DNA of 64,000 nucleotides from Palsa-343 sp036269135 (GCA_036269135.1 DATASQ010000024.1:14763-78762); one strand, 5' to 3'. Positions 42,391 to 51,827 are shown, counted from the stretch's first letter. Notes: generated by a model not told the origin, from the letters alone. Numbers and translations: made by a program.

Positions 42391-42705
42391 GCCGCCCGCC
42401 ATCTCAGTGGTCCCGCTCAAGCCCGCTCTGGGCCTGAGCGGGACGTTGGGAAACCGCCCCGGCCCTTCAGTGCCGTCGATGCTCGCTTCCTCGAGATGAG
42501 AGAGGACCGGCGAACTCGTTAACTCTACGGGTAATATCTGCGCAATCTACCTCGCGCATGACCGCTTTGTCACTCTCGCGTACTATGATCGGAACAGAAT
42601 CCGGCGAGTTCACTCCCAGTCCCCAGCCGTGCCATCGATCTATCTGGCCAGCCTCCCAAGACCGCGACTACACTCACCAGGGTCTTGAGAAGAGGTTTCT
42701 TGCCG
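42391..42705 (+). other. 315-base intergenic region with a strong hairpin
   Basis: The only clear structure is a hairpin at 42410-42444 after the reductase gene: GTCCCGCTCA and TGAGCGGGAC pair ten bases, extended by GCCC/GGGC across an A/C mismatch, with loop GCTCT. It lacks a T-run, so it may be a terminator with a weak tail or an RNA-stabilising element. The rest, up to the radical SAM start, has no convincing open frame or promoter. Confidence 0.4.
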
Positions 42706-44277
42706 ATGAGCGTTCATCTTGTCAATCCGAGCGACAATTCTTTTGGCACGGCGGTCATCACCCCGCGCTGGCTCTTTGTGCTCGCCGCGGCGACCCCGCA
42801 GGTTGTGGGCGATCCCATCCTCGTTGACGAATCGATCGAGCCCATCGACCCGGCGAGCGTAAAAGCCGGCGACATCGTGGGCATCAGCGTGCACACCGGC
42901 AATGCCCTGCGCGGCTATGAGGTCGGCCGCATGGCGCGCGAACGCGGCGCATGGGTTGTGTACGGCGGCATTCACGCCACCCTGTACCCGGAAGAATCCT
43001 TCGAGCGCGGCCTCGCACACGCTGTGGTTAAAGGCGATGGCGATCTGGTGTGGGCCTCCGTCGTCACCGATTGCCTGGCCGGGACACCGGGAAAGATCTA
43101 CGAAGGCGGACGCATCTCCGGCGACGATTTTCTGGCCGCCCGCTGGGACCTGATGCAGCCCAAAAAATATATGTGGGCCTCCGTGCAGACCACCCGCGGA
43201 TGCCCCAAGCATTGCTCCTTCTGCAGCGTGTGGCGCACCGACGGACAGAAACCGCGCCCCCGCCGCTATCAGAGCGTCATCGACGAGATCGTTACGCTGC
43301 GCCGCCTCGGCTTCCGCTTCATCGCGCTCGCCGACGACAACTTCTACCCCGTCACGAAGACCGATCTCCGCCTGGCGCGTGAGCAGAACAATCAGGCCCG
43401 CCTCGACGAGCTCACCGCCATTCGCGCCGACCGCTTCCATCTGATGGAGGAGTTAGCCAAACTGCCCAAAGATATGGTGTTCTTCACCCAGATCACCATG
43501 GAGGCCGGCGAAGACCCCGATTACCTCGACGCCATGCACCGCGCCAACATCAAAGGCGCGCTGGTCGGCGTCGAAGCGGTGACGCCCGAGGGCCTCAAAT
43601 CCGTCTTCAAGGATTTCAACTACTCCGGCGACGCGCTCGCCCGCCAGCTGCAGACCTTCAAGCAGCATGGCGTGCACGTGCTCGGCTCCTTCATCTTCGG
43701 GCTGCCCACGGATAAGCCCGCCACCTTCGACGCCACCGTGGAAATGGCCATGCGCGCCGGCGTCACCTTCGCGCAGTTCGTCATGATGACGCCCTTCCCC
43801 GGCACCGTCGATTTCATCCGCTGGGAAAACGAGCAATCGGCGTCGCCCACCCTGGTTGGCGACGTGCCCATCACCCGCTACTGGCTCATTCCCATTGAAG
43901 TCCGCCCGAAGATGTTCACGCCGCATCCTTCCATGAGTTCGGATGAAATTCGCGAGCGGACGCAGCGCGTGTGGGACCGCTTCTATGCCTGGAATGTGAT
44001 CTGGAAGCGCTCCGCCTGCACGCCCAATCTGCACGCCCGCATCGCCTTCATCTTTCTCTCGAAGCTCTATCGTCAGATGTACGCGGGCACGGGCATTTCC
44101 ACCGACAGCGCTCGCCGCAAGAAATCGAAGCGCTGGGCGCGCTGGACCGCCCGCCAATGCCGCAAGCTGTTTCAGGCGAAGCCCATGCCGGAGCTGCAGT
44201 TCCCCACATGGAACCGGCCTCTCGGCGCAGCATCTCCGCGCCCTGAGCTTCTTCAGATTCAAAACCAGGCAGACTGA
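42706..44277 (+). CDS. B12-binding-like radical SAM protein
   Basis: A 523-residue protein. The N-terminal 150 residues have the cobalamin-binding-like Rossmann domain (VGISVHTGNALRGYEVGRMA, GAWVVYGGIHATLYPEE), but I see no DXHXXG B12 motif. The radical SAM cluster motif is CPKHCSFC (CXXXCXXC) with SVWRTDGQKPRPRR after it. Later conserved parts such as VGVEAVTPEGL and LGSFIFGLPTDKPATFD are typical of the family with the C-terminal DUF4070-like domain. It uses S-adenosylmethionine; the substrate is unknown. The ATG at 42706 is preceded by AAGAGG; a TTG at 42685 is an alternative. Confidence 0.78.
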   Translation: MSVHLVNPSDNSFGTAVITPRWLFVLAAATPQVVGDPILVDESIEPIDPASVKAGDIVGISVHTGNALRGYEVGRMARERGAWVVYGGIHATLYPEESFERGLAHAVVKGDGDLVWASVVTDCLAGTPGKIYEGGRISGDDFLAARWDLMQPKKYMWASVQTTRGCPKHCSFCSVWRTDGQKPRPRRYQSVIDEIVTLRRLGFRFIALADDNFYPVTKTDLRLAREQNNQARLDELTAIRADRFHLMEELAKLPKDMVFFTQITMEAGEDPDYLDAMHRANIKGALVGVEAVTPEGLKSVFKDFNYSGDALARQLQTFKQHGVHVLGSFIFGLPTDKPATFDATVEMAMRAGVTFAQFVMMTPFPGTVDFIRWENEQSASPTLVGDVPITRYWLIPIEVRPKMFTPHPSMSSDEIRERTQRVWDRFYAWNVIWKRSACTPNLHARIAFIFLSKLYRQMYAGTGISTDSARRKKSKRWARWTARQCRKLFQAKPMPELQFPTWNRPLGAASPRPELLQIQNQAD

Positions 44278-44340
44278 GTTCCTGCGGTTTGCCGGCAAAG
44301 CGTCACCACTCGCGCAGCTCCCGCCGCTGTCGGCCGCAGC

Positions 44341-44466
44341 CTGTCGCCTATAGCCTGTCGCCTATAGCCTGTCGCCTGTGCCCTGTGCCCTGTGCCCTGT
44401 GCCCTGTGCCCTGTGCCCTGTGCCCTGTAACCTGTAACCTGTAGCTTGTAGCTTGTAGCTTGTAAA
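44341..44466. repeat. Heptanucleotide tandem repeat array, 18 units
   Basis: Eighteen consecutive 7-base units without gaps. In order: CTGTCGC, CTATAGC, CTGTCGC, CTATAGC, CTGTCGC, then seven copies of CTGTGCC, two of CTGTAAC, one CTGTAGC, two TTGTAGC and one TTGTAAA. All units share the CTGT or closely related start, so variants probably arose from one another. Read in a shifted register the core is CCCTGTG. The array fills the gap between the radical SAM gene and the thioesterase gene and ends four bases before the GTG start of the latter. A 7-base period is not a multiple of three. Confidence 0.95.
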
Positions 44467-44469
44467 TCT

Positions 44470-44901
44470 GTGCCCTCATCGACCACCACCGTCCGCGTCC
44501 GTTACGCCGAAACCGACCAGATGGGCGTCGCCTACTACGCCAACTATTTCATCTGGTGCGAGGTCGGGCGGGTGGAGCTGCTCCGCCAGCTTGGGTTCGA
44601 ATACAAGCAAATGGAGATCGACCACCGGCTCTTTCTGCCCGTCGTCGAAGCCTCCTGCCGCTACCGCTCGCCCGCTCGCTACGATGAAGAAATTCTCATC
44701 GAGACCCGCGTCGCCGGGCTGCGCACCTCGGTGATCAAATTCGGGTACCGGCTCCTCTGCCGCCGCGAAGGCCTGGCCGCGCCGGTCCTGCTCGCCGAAG
44801 CCGAGACCGTCCACGTCGTGGTGGACCAGGAGATGAAGAAGTGCGCGCTTCCCGAGCCTTATTTTTCCGCGATCCGGGCCACCCTGGATGCTGACGCCTG
44901 A
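44470..44901 (+). CDS. ybgC: YbgC-type acyl-CoA thioesterase
   Basis: A 143-residue single hotdog-domain thioesterase. The conserved active-site segment VRYAETDQMGVAYYANYF holds the catalytic Asp16. The family hydrolyses acyl-CoA and in Gram-negative bacteria is linked with the Tol-Pal system. The start is a GTG at 44470 directly after the heptamer array, and no Shine-Dalgarno sequence precedes it; the array occupies that position. No in-frame start lies upstream because TAG interrupts the frame at 44449-44451. Confidence 0.88.
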   Translation: MPSSTTTVRVRYAETDQMGVAYYANYFIWCEVGRVELLRQLGFEYKQMEIDHRLFLPVVEASCRYRSPARYDEEILIETRVAGLRTSVIKFGYRLLCRREGLAAPVLLAEAETVHVVVDQEMKKCALPEPYFSAIRATLDADA

Positions 44902-44986
44902 GGGACGATACAATTTCCCTTTTACGGAGCCCGGCTTCCCCAAACGGCCGGCATCCAACGGAACCAACCAGTCTTTTCGGAGGACT

Positions 44987-45307
44987 ATGCGATCAGTCGT
45001 GGCGTTTGTTTCGGCGGGCCTCTTTTGCGTGGCGGCCTGTGCGCTCAGCGGATGTGAAACCGGCCGCGTGAACAAGCTGCACGCCCCGTTCGAATCCGCC
45101 TCCGACGTCTCCACCACGCCCCATCCGCAGGAGCAGTACGCGTCGATCGCCACCGGGATTCCGCCCGTGCCGGCTTCGCCCACCGGCGCCGGACCCGACG
45201 GCCGCCAGCCGAGCAACGACAATCAGGCGCGCTCCAGCCCAGGCGCGGAAAAGGGCACGCCCATGGCTCCGCGCCAGCAGCCCAAAGATCGTTTCGTCCG
45301 CCAGTAA
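44987..45307 (+). CDS. Small lipoprotein of unknown function
   Basis: A 106-residue protein beginning at ATG 44987, with a short GGAGG before it. It has a lipoprotein signal: a hydrophobic stretch MRSVVAFVSAGLFCVAA then the lipobox ALSGC. The rest is unstructured and rich in Pro, Ser, Ala, Gly and Gln, with no domain recognised. It overlaps nothing and ends three bases before the stop of the convergent next gene. It probably lies in the periplasm anchored to a membrane. Confidence 0.65.
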   Translation: MRSVVAFVSAGLFCVAACALSGCETGRVNKLHAPFESASDVSTTPHPQEQYASIATGIPPVPASPTGAGPDGRQPSNDNQARSSPGAEKGTPMAPRQQPKDRFVRQ

Positions 45308-45309
45308 CT

Positions 45310-47391
45310 TTACCAGGCCTGGTGCAGGAAAGCCGCCGCCGGAACCGGCTGCGGCAACTGGGCCGCGCTCTGCCACAGCAGCACCGGCGCGCCGTCCGCC
45401 CGCTGCGGTTCGTTCTCAATTCCTGGATCGAGATGGATGTGGATCCGATGCAGGCCGGCGCGCAGACCGGCACTCAGGGTGACGGGCTGCACCGCGTCGC
45501 CCAGTGAGCCGCAGACCTGCACTCGCAGCTCCGGACTCCGCACCGGCGGCCGATTTTCAAAGGTGAGCGTCGCTCTGCGGCTGGTCAGCAGCGTCAGTGT
45601 GTAACCGCCGTCAGCGGGAACGCGCAGCCAGCCGTCCTCGTCTGTGGAGCGGTCCGGATGCTGGACGACGGACAAACCTGGCTGCACCGCCATGGGCAGC
45701 GCCAGTGCCGGAAGAGGCGCGCGCGCGACCACCAGCGAGCGGGCCGCCCACACCTCGTCATCCGGAGCCCGCGTCGCATGGAGCAGCACGCGGAAGCGTC
45801 CCGAGCCGTCGAGCAGCGTCCCCTCGGCGTCGGGAAACGCATGGCGGACGACAGCGCCCTCGCCCGTTGTCCCGTCGCCAAAGAGCCAGTGGTACTGCCA
45901 TCCCGCCGCCGGCAACAGGACGCGGAACGTCACCGGCTGGTCCGGCCGAACCAGCCCGCCGCCGATGGAAAAGGAGGCATCGGTCAGGCCCGGCCCGTAA
46001 GCCGGCTGCGCCGCGTGGTCCCCGACTTCGACCGGAACATCGGCGTCCTTCGTGGCAAGCCGACCGTTGATCCGCACGCCGTCCAGCGCCACGCCGTGGA
46101 CGTTGCCCTGCAGCACCGAAGGCTCCATCGGCGGGCCGTCCAGCGCCGAGACGTTCGAGAAGACCACGCCCTCCACCCCTGGATCCGGATAACGCACCTG
46201 CATCAGCGAGTAGTAATCCTCCAGGCGAATGTCGCTGAAGCGGAAATCGGAGTGGGTTCCCTGCCCGCCCGGGTCGGCCCACAGTTCGAAGAACGCGAAC
46301 GGCACCACGCAGGCGCCGTAGCCGGTGTGCAGCACGTCAAGATTGCGCATGGCCACGTGCGCGCTGCGAAAAGTCTTCTCCGGCCACGCGACACGCAGCG
46401 TGTTCGAGATGCTGGTGGAGACAACGCTGTCCTCGATGGTGATGTTGGTGACATCCTGGCCGGGCACCCGCATCTCCTCTTCGGAATAGCCCTCCCAGTT
46501 TCCCTGCAGGGCGAAGTCATCGTCAGAGGCGCGGATGAAGGCATTGCGGACGGTGGTGTCGCCGCCGCCCAGCCAGTCCATGCCATCCTGGTTGGCGTTG
46601 CCCGGGTCGCCGCCAATGATGTTCACGTTGTAGAAGCCGATGTGGCGCGAGTTCCGCATCTGCACCTGCCAGGTGCGGCTGCGCACGATGCAGGTGATGC
46701 CGTCGATTTCGACGTTCTCCGCCCCGCTCATCACGATGCAGTGCCAGCCGATCTTCTGCATCCATCCCTGGTCGCTGGCAGGCTCCTGGGGACCGTCGTA
46801 GACGATCAGGCCGCGCCCCTGGACGCGCACGTCATGGACCTGCCAGAGGCTCAGCGAGCCGAAGACGACGGCGCCAGGTGCGAGGTAAATGCGATCGCCC
46901 GATCGCGCCTCGATCTCCTCGCGATGGACGCCGGGACCGTAGTAGCGGACGTTGGGCGTCGCCGCGGTAATGCCGGAGCGATCCGGCGGACTGCCGAGCA
47001 GAAAGAGCATGGTGGCATTGGAGAAATGATCGCCGGGCCGCGCGATGGAGAGCTTCACCGGCCCGGGAATGCGGAAGGTGATCACCGCGCCATGCCGCTC
47101 CGGACGGATGCCGTAGCGCATCGGCTGAATCTCAACGCCGCGGTCCCAAAAATGCGGATCGGCAGCGCGGATGGAGATCGTAGCGGCGCCGTCGAGATCG
47201 AAATTAAGAAGGTAGTAGCTCGACACCGCATCGACCACCGGGCTGGTGTGGCCGTTGATGGTGACAGTGAAATAGTCGCTGCGGACCTCAGCCGGGATGG
47301 GCGCGATGGAAACGGCGGCAAAGGCGGGTGTCGCGAAGGAGCAGCCCAGGCACGCCACGAGAACGGCAAGGCGAATGAGGAATCGTGTCAT
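45310..47391 (-). CDS. Secreted right-handed beta-helix glycoside hydrolase (GH49/GH28-like)
   Basis: A 693-residue protein with a signal peptide (RFLIRLAVLVACLGC then TPAFA). The N-terminal part, up to about residue 170, has an immunoglobulin-like strand-rich domain. The central part from VRYYGPGVHREEIEARSG to about residue 430 is a parallel beta-helix with YLAPGAVVFGSL and acidic motifs NQDGMDWLGGGDTTV and RASDDDFALQG, which match the Asp-rich catalytic region of GH49 and GH28 enzymes. The C-terminus has a PKD-like segment YHWLFGDGTTGEG. The enzyme probably cuts a polysaccharide; the substrate is unknown. The start ATG at 47391 is preferred; GTG at 47406 is possible. Confidence 0.65.
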   Translation of the reverse strand: MTRFLIRLAVLVACLGCSFATPAFAAVSIAPIPAEVRSDYFTVTINGHTSPVVDAVSSYYLLNFDLDGAATISIRAADPHFWDRGVEIQPMRYGIRPERHGAVITFRIPGPVKLSIARPGDHFSNATMLFLLGSPPDRSGITAATPNVRYYGPGVHREEIEARSGDRIYLAPGAVVFGSLSLWQVHDVRVQGRGLIVYDGPQEPASDQGWMQKIGWHCIVMSGAENVEIDGITCIVRSRTWQVQMRNSRHIGFYNVNIIGGDPGNANQDGMDWLGGGDTTVRNAFIRASDDDFALQGNWEGYSEEEMRVPGQDVTNITIEDSVVSTSISNTLRVAWPEKTFRSAHVAMRNLDVLHTGYGACVVPFAFFELWADPGGQGTHSDFRFSDIRLEDYYSLMQVRYPDPGVEGVVFSNVSALDGPPMEPSVLQGNVHGVALDGVRINGRLATKDADVPVEVGDHAAQPAYGPGLTDASFSIGGGLVRPDQPVTFRVLLPAAGWQYHWLFGDGTTGEGAVVRHAFPDAEGTLLDGSGRFRVLLHATRAPDDEVWAARSLVVARAPLPALALPMAVQPGLSVVQHPDRSTDEDGWLRVPADGGYTLTLLTSRRATLTFENRPPVRSPELRVQVCGSLGDAVQPVTLSAGLRAGLHRIHIHLDPGIENEPQRADGAPVLLWQSAAQLPQPVPAAAFLHQAW

Positions 47392-47428
47392 CAAACGGAG
47401 CGCCACTGTCCCGCAATCTGCATCCGCA

Positions 47429-47491
47429 CCCTATTCCCTATTCCCTATTCCCTATTCCCTATTCCCTATTCCCTATTCCCTGGTCCCTGGT
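47429..47491. repeat. Heptanucleotide tandem repeat array, 9 units
   Basis: Seven perfect copies of CCCTATT (47429-47477) followed by two copies of CCCTGGT (47478-47491), ending seven bases before the argS stop codon and 38 bases before the beta-helix gene start. Both arrays in this window have 7-base units that can be read as CCCTNNN. The array lies in the 107-base gap between argS and the glycosidase gene. Confidence 0.95.
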
Positions 47492-47498
47492 CGCTGCC

Positions 47499-49499
47499 TC
47501 ACATCACTTCCGGAGCGCTGATACCCAGCCAGCCCAGCGACCGGATCAGCTCGCGCTGGGCGACGGCGGCGGTGGCGAGCAGCAGATTCTTCCGCGCAGG
47601 ATCTTCTTCGCTGAGGATGTGATGCAGCCGGTAGAAATTGCTGAAATCCTGGGCAAGCTGGAAGGCGTGCTTCGCGAGATAGGCCGGCTCCGCGGTCTGG
47701 ATGCACTGGTCGAGCAGCAGCGTCGTCTTGGCCGCGCGCAGCCAGACCTCCCAGATGCCCTCCGTACCCTCGCCGCTTAAGTAGGGCGCGAGGTCGGCGC
47801 CGCTCACCGAGGCCAGCGCTTCTTCCGGCGTCGAGCCGGCCTTGCGGAAGATGCTGCGGGTCCGCACGACGGCGTACTGCAGATAGGGCCCGGTCTCGCC
47901 TTCAAAGCTGAGCGCGTCTTTGAAATCGAAGGCGATGACGGAATTCCGCGTGAAGCGCAGCATGAAGTAGCGCAGCGCGCCCACGGCAATCGCGCGAGCA
48001 GTCGCGTCGCGCTCGGCCTCGGCGAGCTCGGGATGGCGGCTGCCCACCTCGGCGCGCGTTGCATCGATCAGGTTGTCGATCAGGTCGTCGGCCTTGACGC
48101 CGAAGCCCTTGCGCCCGGAGACCTCGATGTAAGGACGCGCGCGATCTTCTTCGGAAACGTCGTAGCCCAGTTCGAGCGCGCAGCGCGGCGTGAGCGCGAC
48201 CATTTCGTAGGAGAAGTGCGTGTAGTGCGCGGCCTGCTCCGTATAGCCGAGGCCACGCAGCGCTTCGATCACATTGGCCTGCGGATCGGACTGGCGCGAG
48301 TCGATGACGTTGTAAATGGCCTGCGCGCCGCCGAAGCGCGGATGGTTCGCCTCACCCGTCTCCGCGGAGATCCAACACTCGCGGTCGGCGTAGGCGAAGA
48401 AGGGACGGTAGGCAAAATCGCGCCCGAGCAGGCCGAATTTCCAGAGGTGGTAGGCGATGTCTTTGCCGACGTAGGTGACGGTGTTGTTGGAGCGAACGAT
48501 GACCTTGGCATCCTCGTCAGGTCCCTCGGTCGGCACAGCACCATCCTCCGGCTCGCGACGGCCAGTCCCGGCTCTCTGCATCACCCAGCAGCCCTTGTTC
48601 TTGCCCTCAGTCTCGAAGTAGAGGACGCCCTTCGCTTTGAGCTGCTCGAAGGCTAAATCCCAGAAATGAAGGTGAAGAATCTCGCTCTCGCGCGGGAGCA
48701 AATCGTATTCGATGCCGAGGCGGAGCATGGTTTCGAGGTGGCGGCGCAGGATGGCGGTCGAGACCAGCTCGGCAATCGCGGCGGTGTCATTGCCACCTTC
48801 TTCAAGGGCGTGGAGCGTGTCGAGGCGGAGCTTTTTGCGGGCTGGCGCTTCGGCCGGATCGGCCTCGTACCATTGCGAGACGCGGGCGTAGAGGTCCCAG
48901 CAATAGAAGTCGATGCGCTTGCCGGAGTCGGCGAGATCGGCCATCAGTTCCTGCACGCCGCCGAGCGAAAAGTCTTCGAGACGAACCAGCCCCACCACCA
49001 CATCCGCCACCTGCACGCCGGTGTTGTCGACGTAGTTCTGCACATCCACCTGGTTCCCGGCGGCACGCAGCAGGCGCACAAACGTGTCGCCCAGGATGGC
49101 ATTCCGCAGATGCCCGACATGCGCGGCTTTGTTGGGATTGATGCTGGTGTGTTCGACCAGGGCATGCAGCGGCTCAGCCGGAGCGGGCACTTCGTCATGA
49201 ACCGCATACGCCTGCACCAGCGCGGCGCGATCGAGCCGCGCGTTGATGTATCCGGCGCCGGCTACTTCAAAGGACGCAAATCCCGGAACCGTGCCGAGTG
49301 ATCCGACAATTTCTTCAGCGATTTTGCGGGGCGCTTTGCGAAGTTTGCGGGCCAGCTCGAACGCGAGCGGCGTGGCGTATTCACCGAAGGCCAGCTCCGG
49401 CGGCTGCTCGAGCACGATCGTCTCGACTTCAATTTGATAAAGGCTGTGAAGGACAGCGCGGAAACGCTGCTGCAACTGCTTCTGTTGTTCGAAATACAC
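47499..49499 (-). CDS. argS: Arginyl-tRNA synthetase
   Basis: A 666-residue class I enzyme that charges tRNA-Arg. The N-terminal arginyl-tRNA synthetase specific domain begins FEQQKQLQQRF. The HIGH signature is AAHVGHLRNAILGD (about residue 126), and the C-terminal region includes the conserved FDFKDALSFEGETGPYLQYA and the DALR anticodon domain. It lacks a canonical KMSKS, which is normal in this enzyme. The start is a GTG. It ends close to the heptamer array and is divergent from metG with a 154-base gap. Confidence 0.95.
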   Translation of the reverse strand: MYFEQQKQLQQRFRAVLHSLYQIEVETIVLEQPPELAFGEYATPLAFELARKLRKAPRKIAEEIVGSLGTVPGFASFEVAGAGYINARLDRAALVQAYAVHDEVPAPAEPLHALVEHTSINPNKAAHVGHLRNAILGDTFVRLLRAAGNQVDVQNYVDNTGVQVADVVVGLVRLEDFSLGGVQELMADLADSGKRIDFYCWDLYARVSQWYEADPAEAPARKKLRLDTLHALEEGGNDTAAIAELVSTAILRRHLETMLRLGIEYDLLPRESEILHLHFWDLAFEQLKAKGVLYFETEGKNKGCWVMQRAGTGRREPEDGAVPTEGPDEDAKVIVRSNNTVTYVGKDIAYHLWKFGLLGRDFAYRPFFAYADRECWISAETGEANHPRFGGAQAIYNVIDSRQSDPQANVIEALRGLGYTEQAAHYTHFSYEMVALTPRCALELGYDVSEEDRARPYIEVSGRKGFGVKADDLIDNLIDATRAEVGSRHPELAEAERDATARAIAVGALRYFMLRFTRNSVIAFDFKDALSFEGETGPYLQYAVVRTRSIFRKAGSTPEEALASVSGADLAPYLSGEGTEGIWEVWLRAAKTTLLLDQCIQTAEPAYLAKHAFQLAQDFSNFYRLHHILSEEDPARKNLLLATAAVAQRELIRSLGWLGISAPEVM

Positions 49500-49653
49500 G
49501 CGAGAACCACCAATCGAGGGTAGAAGGGCCGCAGTTTTAACTGTGATTTTAACAGGCGGCGCCGGCGGAACCCGCGATCCGGCGCGCCGCTTCGCCGCAG
49601 GCTGGCCCTTGCTCTAAGATGAGAAGAGCACCGCCCGCACGACACCACTCTTC

Positions 49654-51807
49654 ATGCCTGAGCCGAACACGTTTTATCTCACGACGCCGATCTATTACGT
49701 CAACGCCCGTCCGCACATCGGCCACACCTATACGACCGTGGTCGCAGATGCAATCGCGCGGCGCAAGCGCTCGCTCGGCGTCGATACCTGGTTTCTGACC
49801 GGCACCGATGAGCACGGCCAGAAGATCGAGCGCTCGGCAAAGCAGGCCAACTGCAGCCCGCAGGCCTTTACCGATCGCGTCTCGGCGGAGTTTCGCGGCC
49901 TGTGGGACCGGATGGGCCTCAGCTACGACGACTTCATCCGCACCACGGAGCCGCGCCACAAGCAGGCCGTGCAGAAGCTCTTCGCGCTGCTGCAGGACAA
50001 AGGCTTCATCTACAAGGGCTCCTACACCGGCCAATATTGCGTTTACGACGAGTTGTACGTGGAAGCCCCACCGGGCGCGCCGTGCCCCGACTGCGGACGG
50101 CCGACGGAAACGGTGAGCGAGGAGAACTACTTCTTCAAGCTGTCGGCCTTCGAGCGCAGGCTGCTGGAGTATTACGACGAGCATCCGGAGTTCATTCGCC
50201 CGGAGACGCGCCGCAACGAGGTGATCTCGTTCGTCAAGGGCGGGCTGCGCGATCTTTCCGTCAGCCGCACCAGCTTCAACTGGGGCATTCCGGTGCCGGG
50301 CGACGAGAAGCACGTGATCTACGTGTGGATGGACGCGCTGGCCAACTACATCACCGCGCTCGGCTGGGGCAGCGACGATGCTTCGAAATTCGAGAAGTAC
50401 TGGCCGGCCGATCTGCACATCGTGGGCAAGGAAATCAGCCGCTTCCACTGCGTTTACTGGCCGGCCTTTCTCATGGCCGCGGGGCTGCCGCTGCCGAAGA
50501 GCATCGTGGCGCATGGCTGGCTGCTGTTCGAAGAGAGCAAGATGTCGAAGTCGCGCGGGAACATCGTGCGCTCGGAGACCATTCTCGACGTGCTTGGCGC
50601 GGATGCGCTGCGCTACTTCCTGCTCCGGGAGATTGTCTTCGGGCACGACGGCAGCTTCTCGTTCGACGCTCTGGTGCAGCGGTATAACGCCGACCTGGCG
50701 AACGGCTACGGCAACCTGGTGAGCCGGACGGCGGCCATGATCGGGCGGTATTTCGATGGCGTGGTGCCGGAGCCGCCAGCCGGCAGCGGCGCGACCCAGG
50801 CGAGTTCGATTGCTACCGAGATCCCGAAGGCGATCGGCGCGTTTGCTGCGTCTTTCGACGCTCTGGATTTCTCTCGCGCGCTGGAGACGGCCTGGGGAAT
50901 GGTGGCGGCGGTCGACGGCTATCTGACGGCCACCGCGCCGTGGAAGCAGCCGGAGAGCGTGACCGACGAGCAGCAGCGAGCCCTGCGTGCGACGGTCCTC
51001 TACACCGCCGCGGAGGCGATCCGCATCATCACTGCCCTCGTTTATCCGGTCATCCCCGACGCCGCTGCGAAGGTCTGGGCGCAGCTGGGCCTGGGCGATA
51101 TTCACAAAGCAGATTTGAAGAACCTCGAGTGGGGGGGTCTCAAGCCAGGCACAAAGCTCGGCGAGGCTTCTCCGCTTTTTCCCCGCGCCGACAAGGAGAC
51201 GATCACGCGCATGAGCGAACTGGAACAGAAAAATGACGGGGCGGCTCCTGCCGCTCCTCCCGCGAAGGCGCCGGACTCGCGCATTTCGAAGCTGCACTCT
51301 CTCATCGACGGTCTGGCCGTGGCTATGGCGGAATCGACCAGCGAGTCGGCGGCGATCACCGCTTTCGAAAACACCATTGGCGCGACCCTGCGAGAAATGT
51401 TTAGCGCCCCCTCCCGCCCTGCTGCTCCCCCCACTGCGCCCCCTGCCGCTCCTGTGGTGGCAACGGTCCCGGCTCCCGGCGAGAAGATCAGCATCGACGA
51501 TTTCTCCAAAGTCGAGCTGCGCGTGGCCCAGGTGAAGGTGGCCGAGCGCGTGCCCAAGGCCGACAAGCTGCTGCGTCTCGAAGTCGATCTCGGCTATGAA
51601 ACCCGGCAGATCCTGGCCGGCATCGCCGAGGCGTACACGCCGGAGTCGCTCATCGGGCGCAAGGTGGTCATCGTGGCCAACCTGGCTCCGCGGAAACTGC
51701 GCGGCCTGGAGTCGAACGGGATGATCGTGGCAGCGTCCGTCGAAGGCGGCCGGCCGGTGCTGGCGGGCTTCCTGGAGGACGTGGAAATCGGGGCACGGCT
51801 GAAGTAG
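49654..51807 (+). CDS. metG: Methionyl-tRNA synthetase with C-terminal tRNA-binding domain
   Basis: A 717-residue enzyme. HIGH is at residues 21-24 (NARPHIGHTY), the zinc finger has a CPDCG pair, and KMSKS is at residues 296-300. The C-terminal 110 residues form the EMAP-II/Trbp111-like tRNA-binding domain (FSKVELRVAQVKVAERVP). A Pro/Ala-rich linker lies between about residues 510 and 610. Full length and all active-site segments are intact. In many bacteria metG is followed by tatD; here a toxin-antitoxin pair lies between them. Confidence 0.96.
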   Translation: MPEPNTFYLTTPIYYVNARPHIGHTYTTVVADAIARRKRSLGVDTWFLTGTDEHGQKIERSAKQANCSPQAFTDRVSAEFRGLWDRMGLSYDDFIRTTEPRHKQAVQKLFALLQDKGFIYKGSYTGQYCVYDELYVEAPPGAPCPDCGRPTETVSEENYFFKLSAFERRLLEYYDEHPEFIRPETRRNEVISFVKGGLRDLSVSRTSFNWGIPVPGDEKHVIYVWMDALANYITALGWGSDDASKFEKYWPADLHIVGKEISRFHCVYWPAFLMAAGLPLPKSIVAHGWLLFEESKMSKSRGNIVRSETILDVLGADALRYFLLREIVFGHDGSFSFDALVQRYNADLANGYGNLVSRTAAMIGRYFDGVVPEPPAGSGATQASSIATEIPKAIGAFAASFDALDFSRALETAWGMVAAVDGYLTATAPWKQPESVTDEQQRALRATVLYTAAEAIRIITALVYPVIPDAAAKVWAQLGLGDIHKADLKNLEWGGLKPGTKLGEASPLFPRADKETITRMSELEQKNDGAAPAAPPAKAPDSRISKLHSLIDGLAVAMAESTSESAAITAFENTIGATLREMFSAPSRPAAPPTAPPAAPVVATVPAPGEKISIDDFSKVELRVAQVKVAERVPKADKLLRLEVDLGYETRQILAGIAEAYTPESLIGRKVVIVANLAPRKLRGLESNGMIVAASVEGGRPVLAGFLEDVEIGARLK

Positions 51808-51827
51808 GGCTTCAGACCTCGAGTTGT

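Noticed and set aside
44341..44466. Repeat array considered as CRISPR
   Set aside because: The unit is only 7 bases, without spacers, and no cas gene is nearby.
45658..47622. A 654-codon open frame on the plus strand
   Set aside because: It is antisense to the beta-helix hydrolase and the end of argS. It crosses the heptamer array and has no domain.
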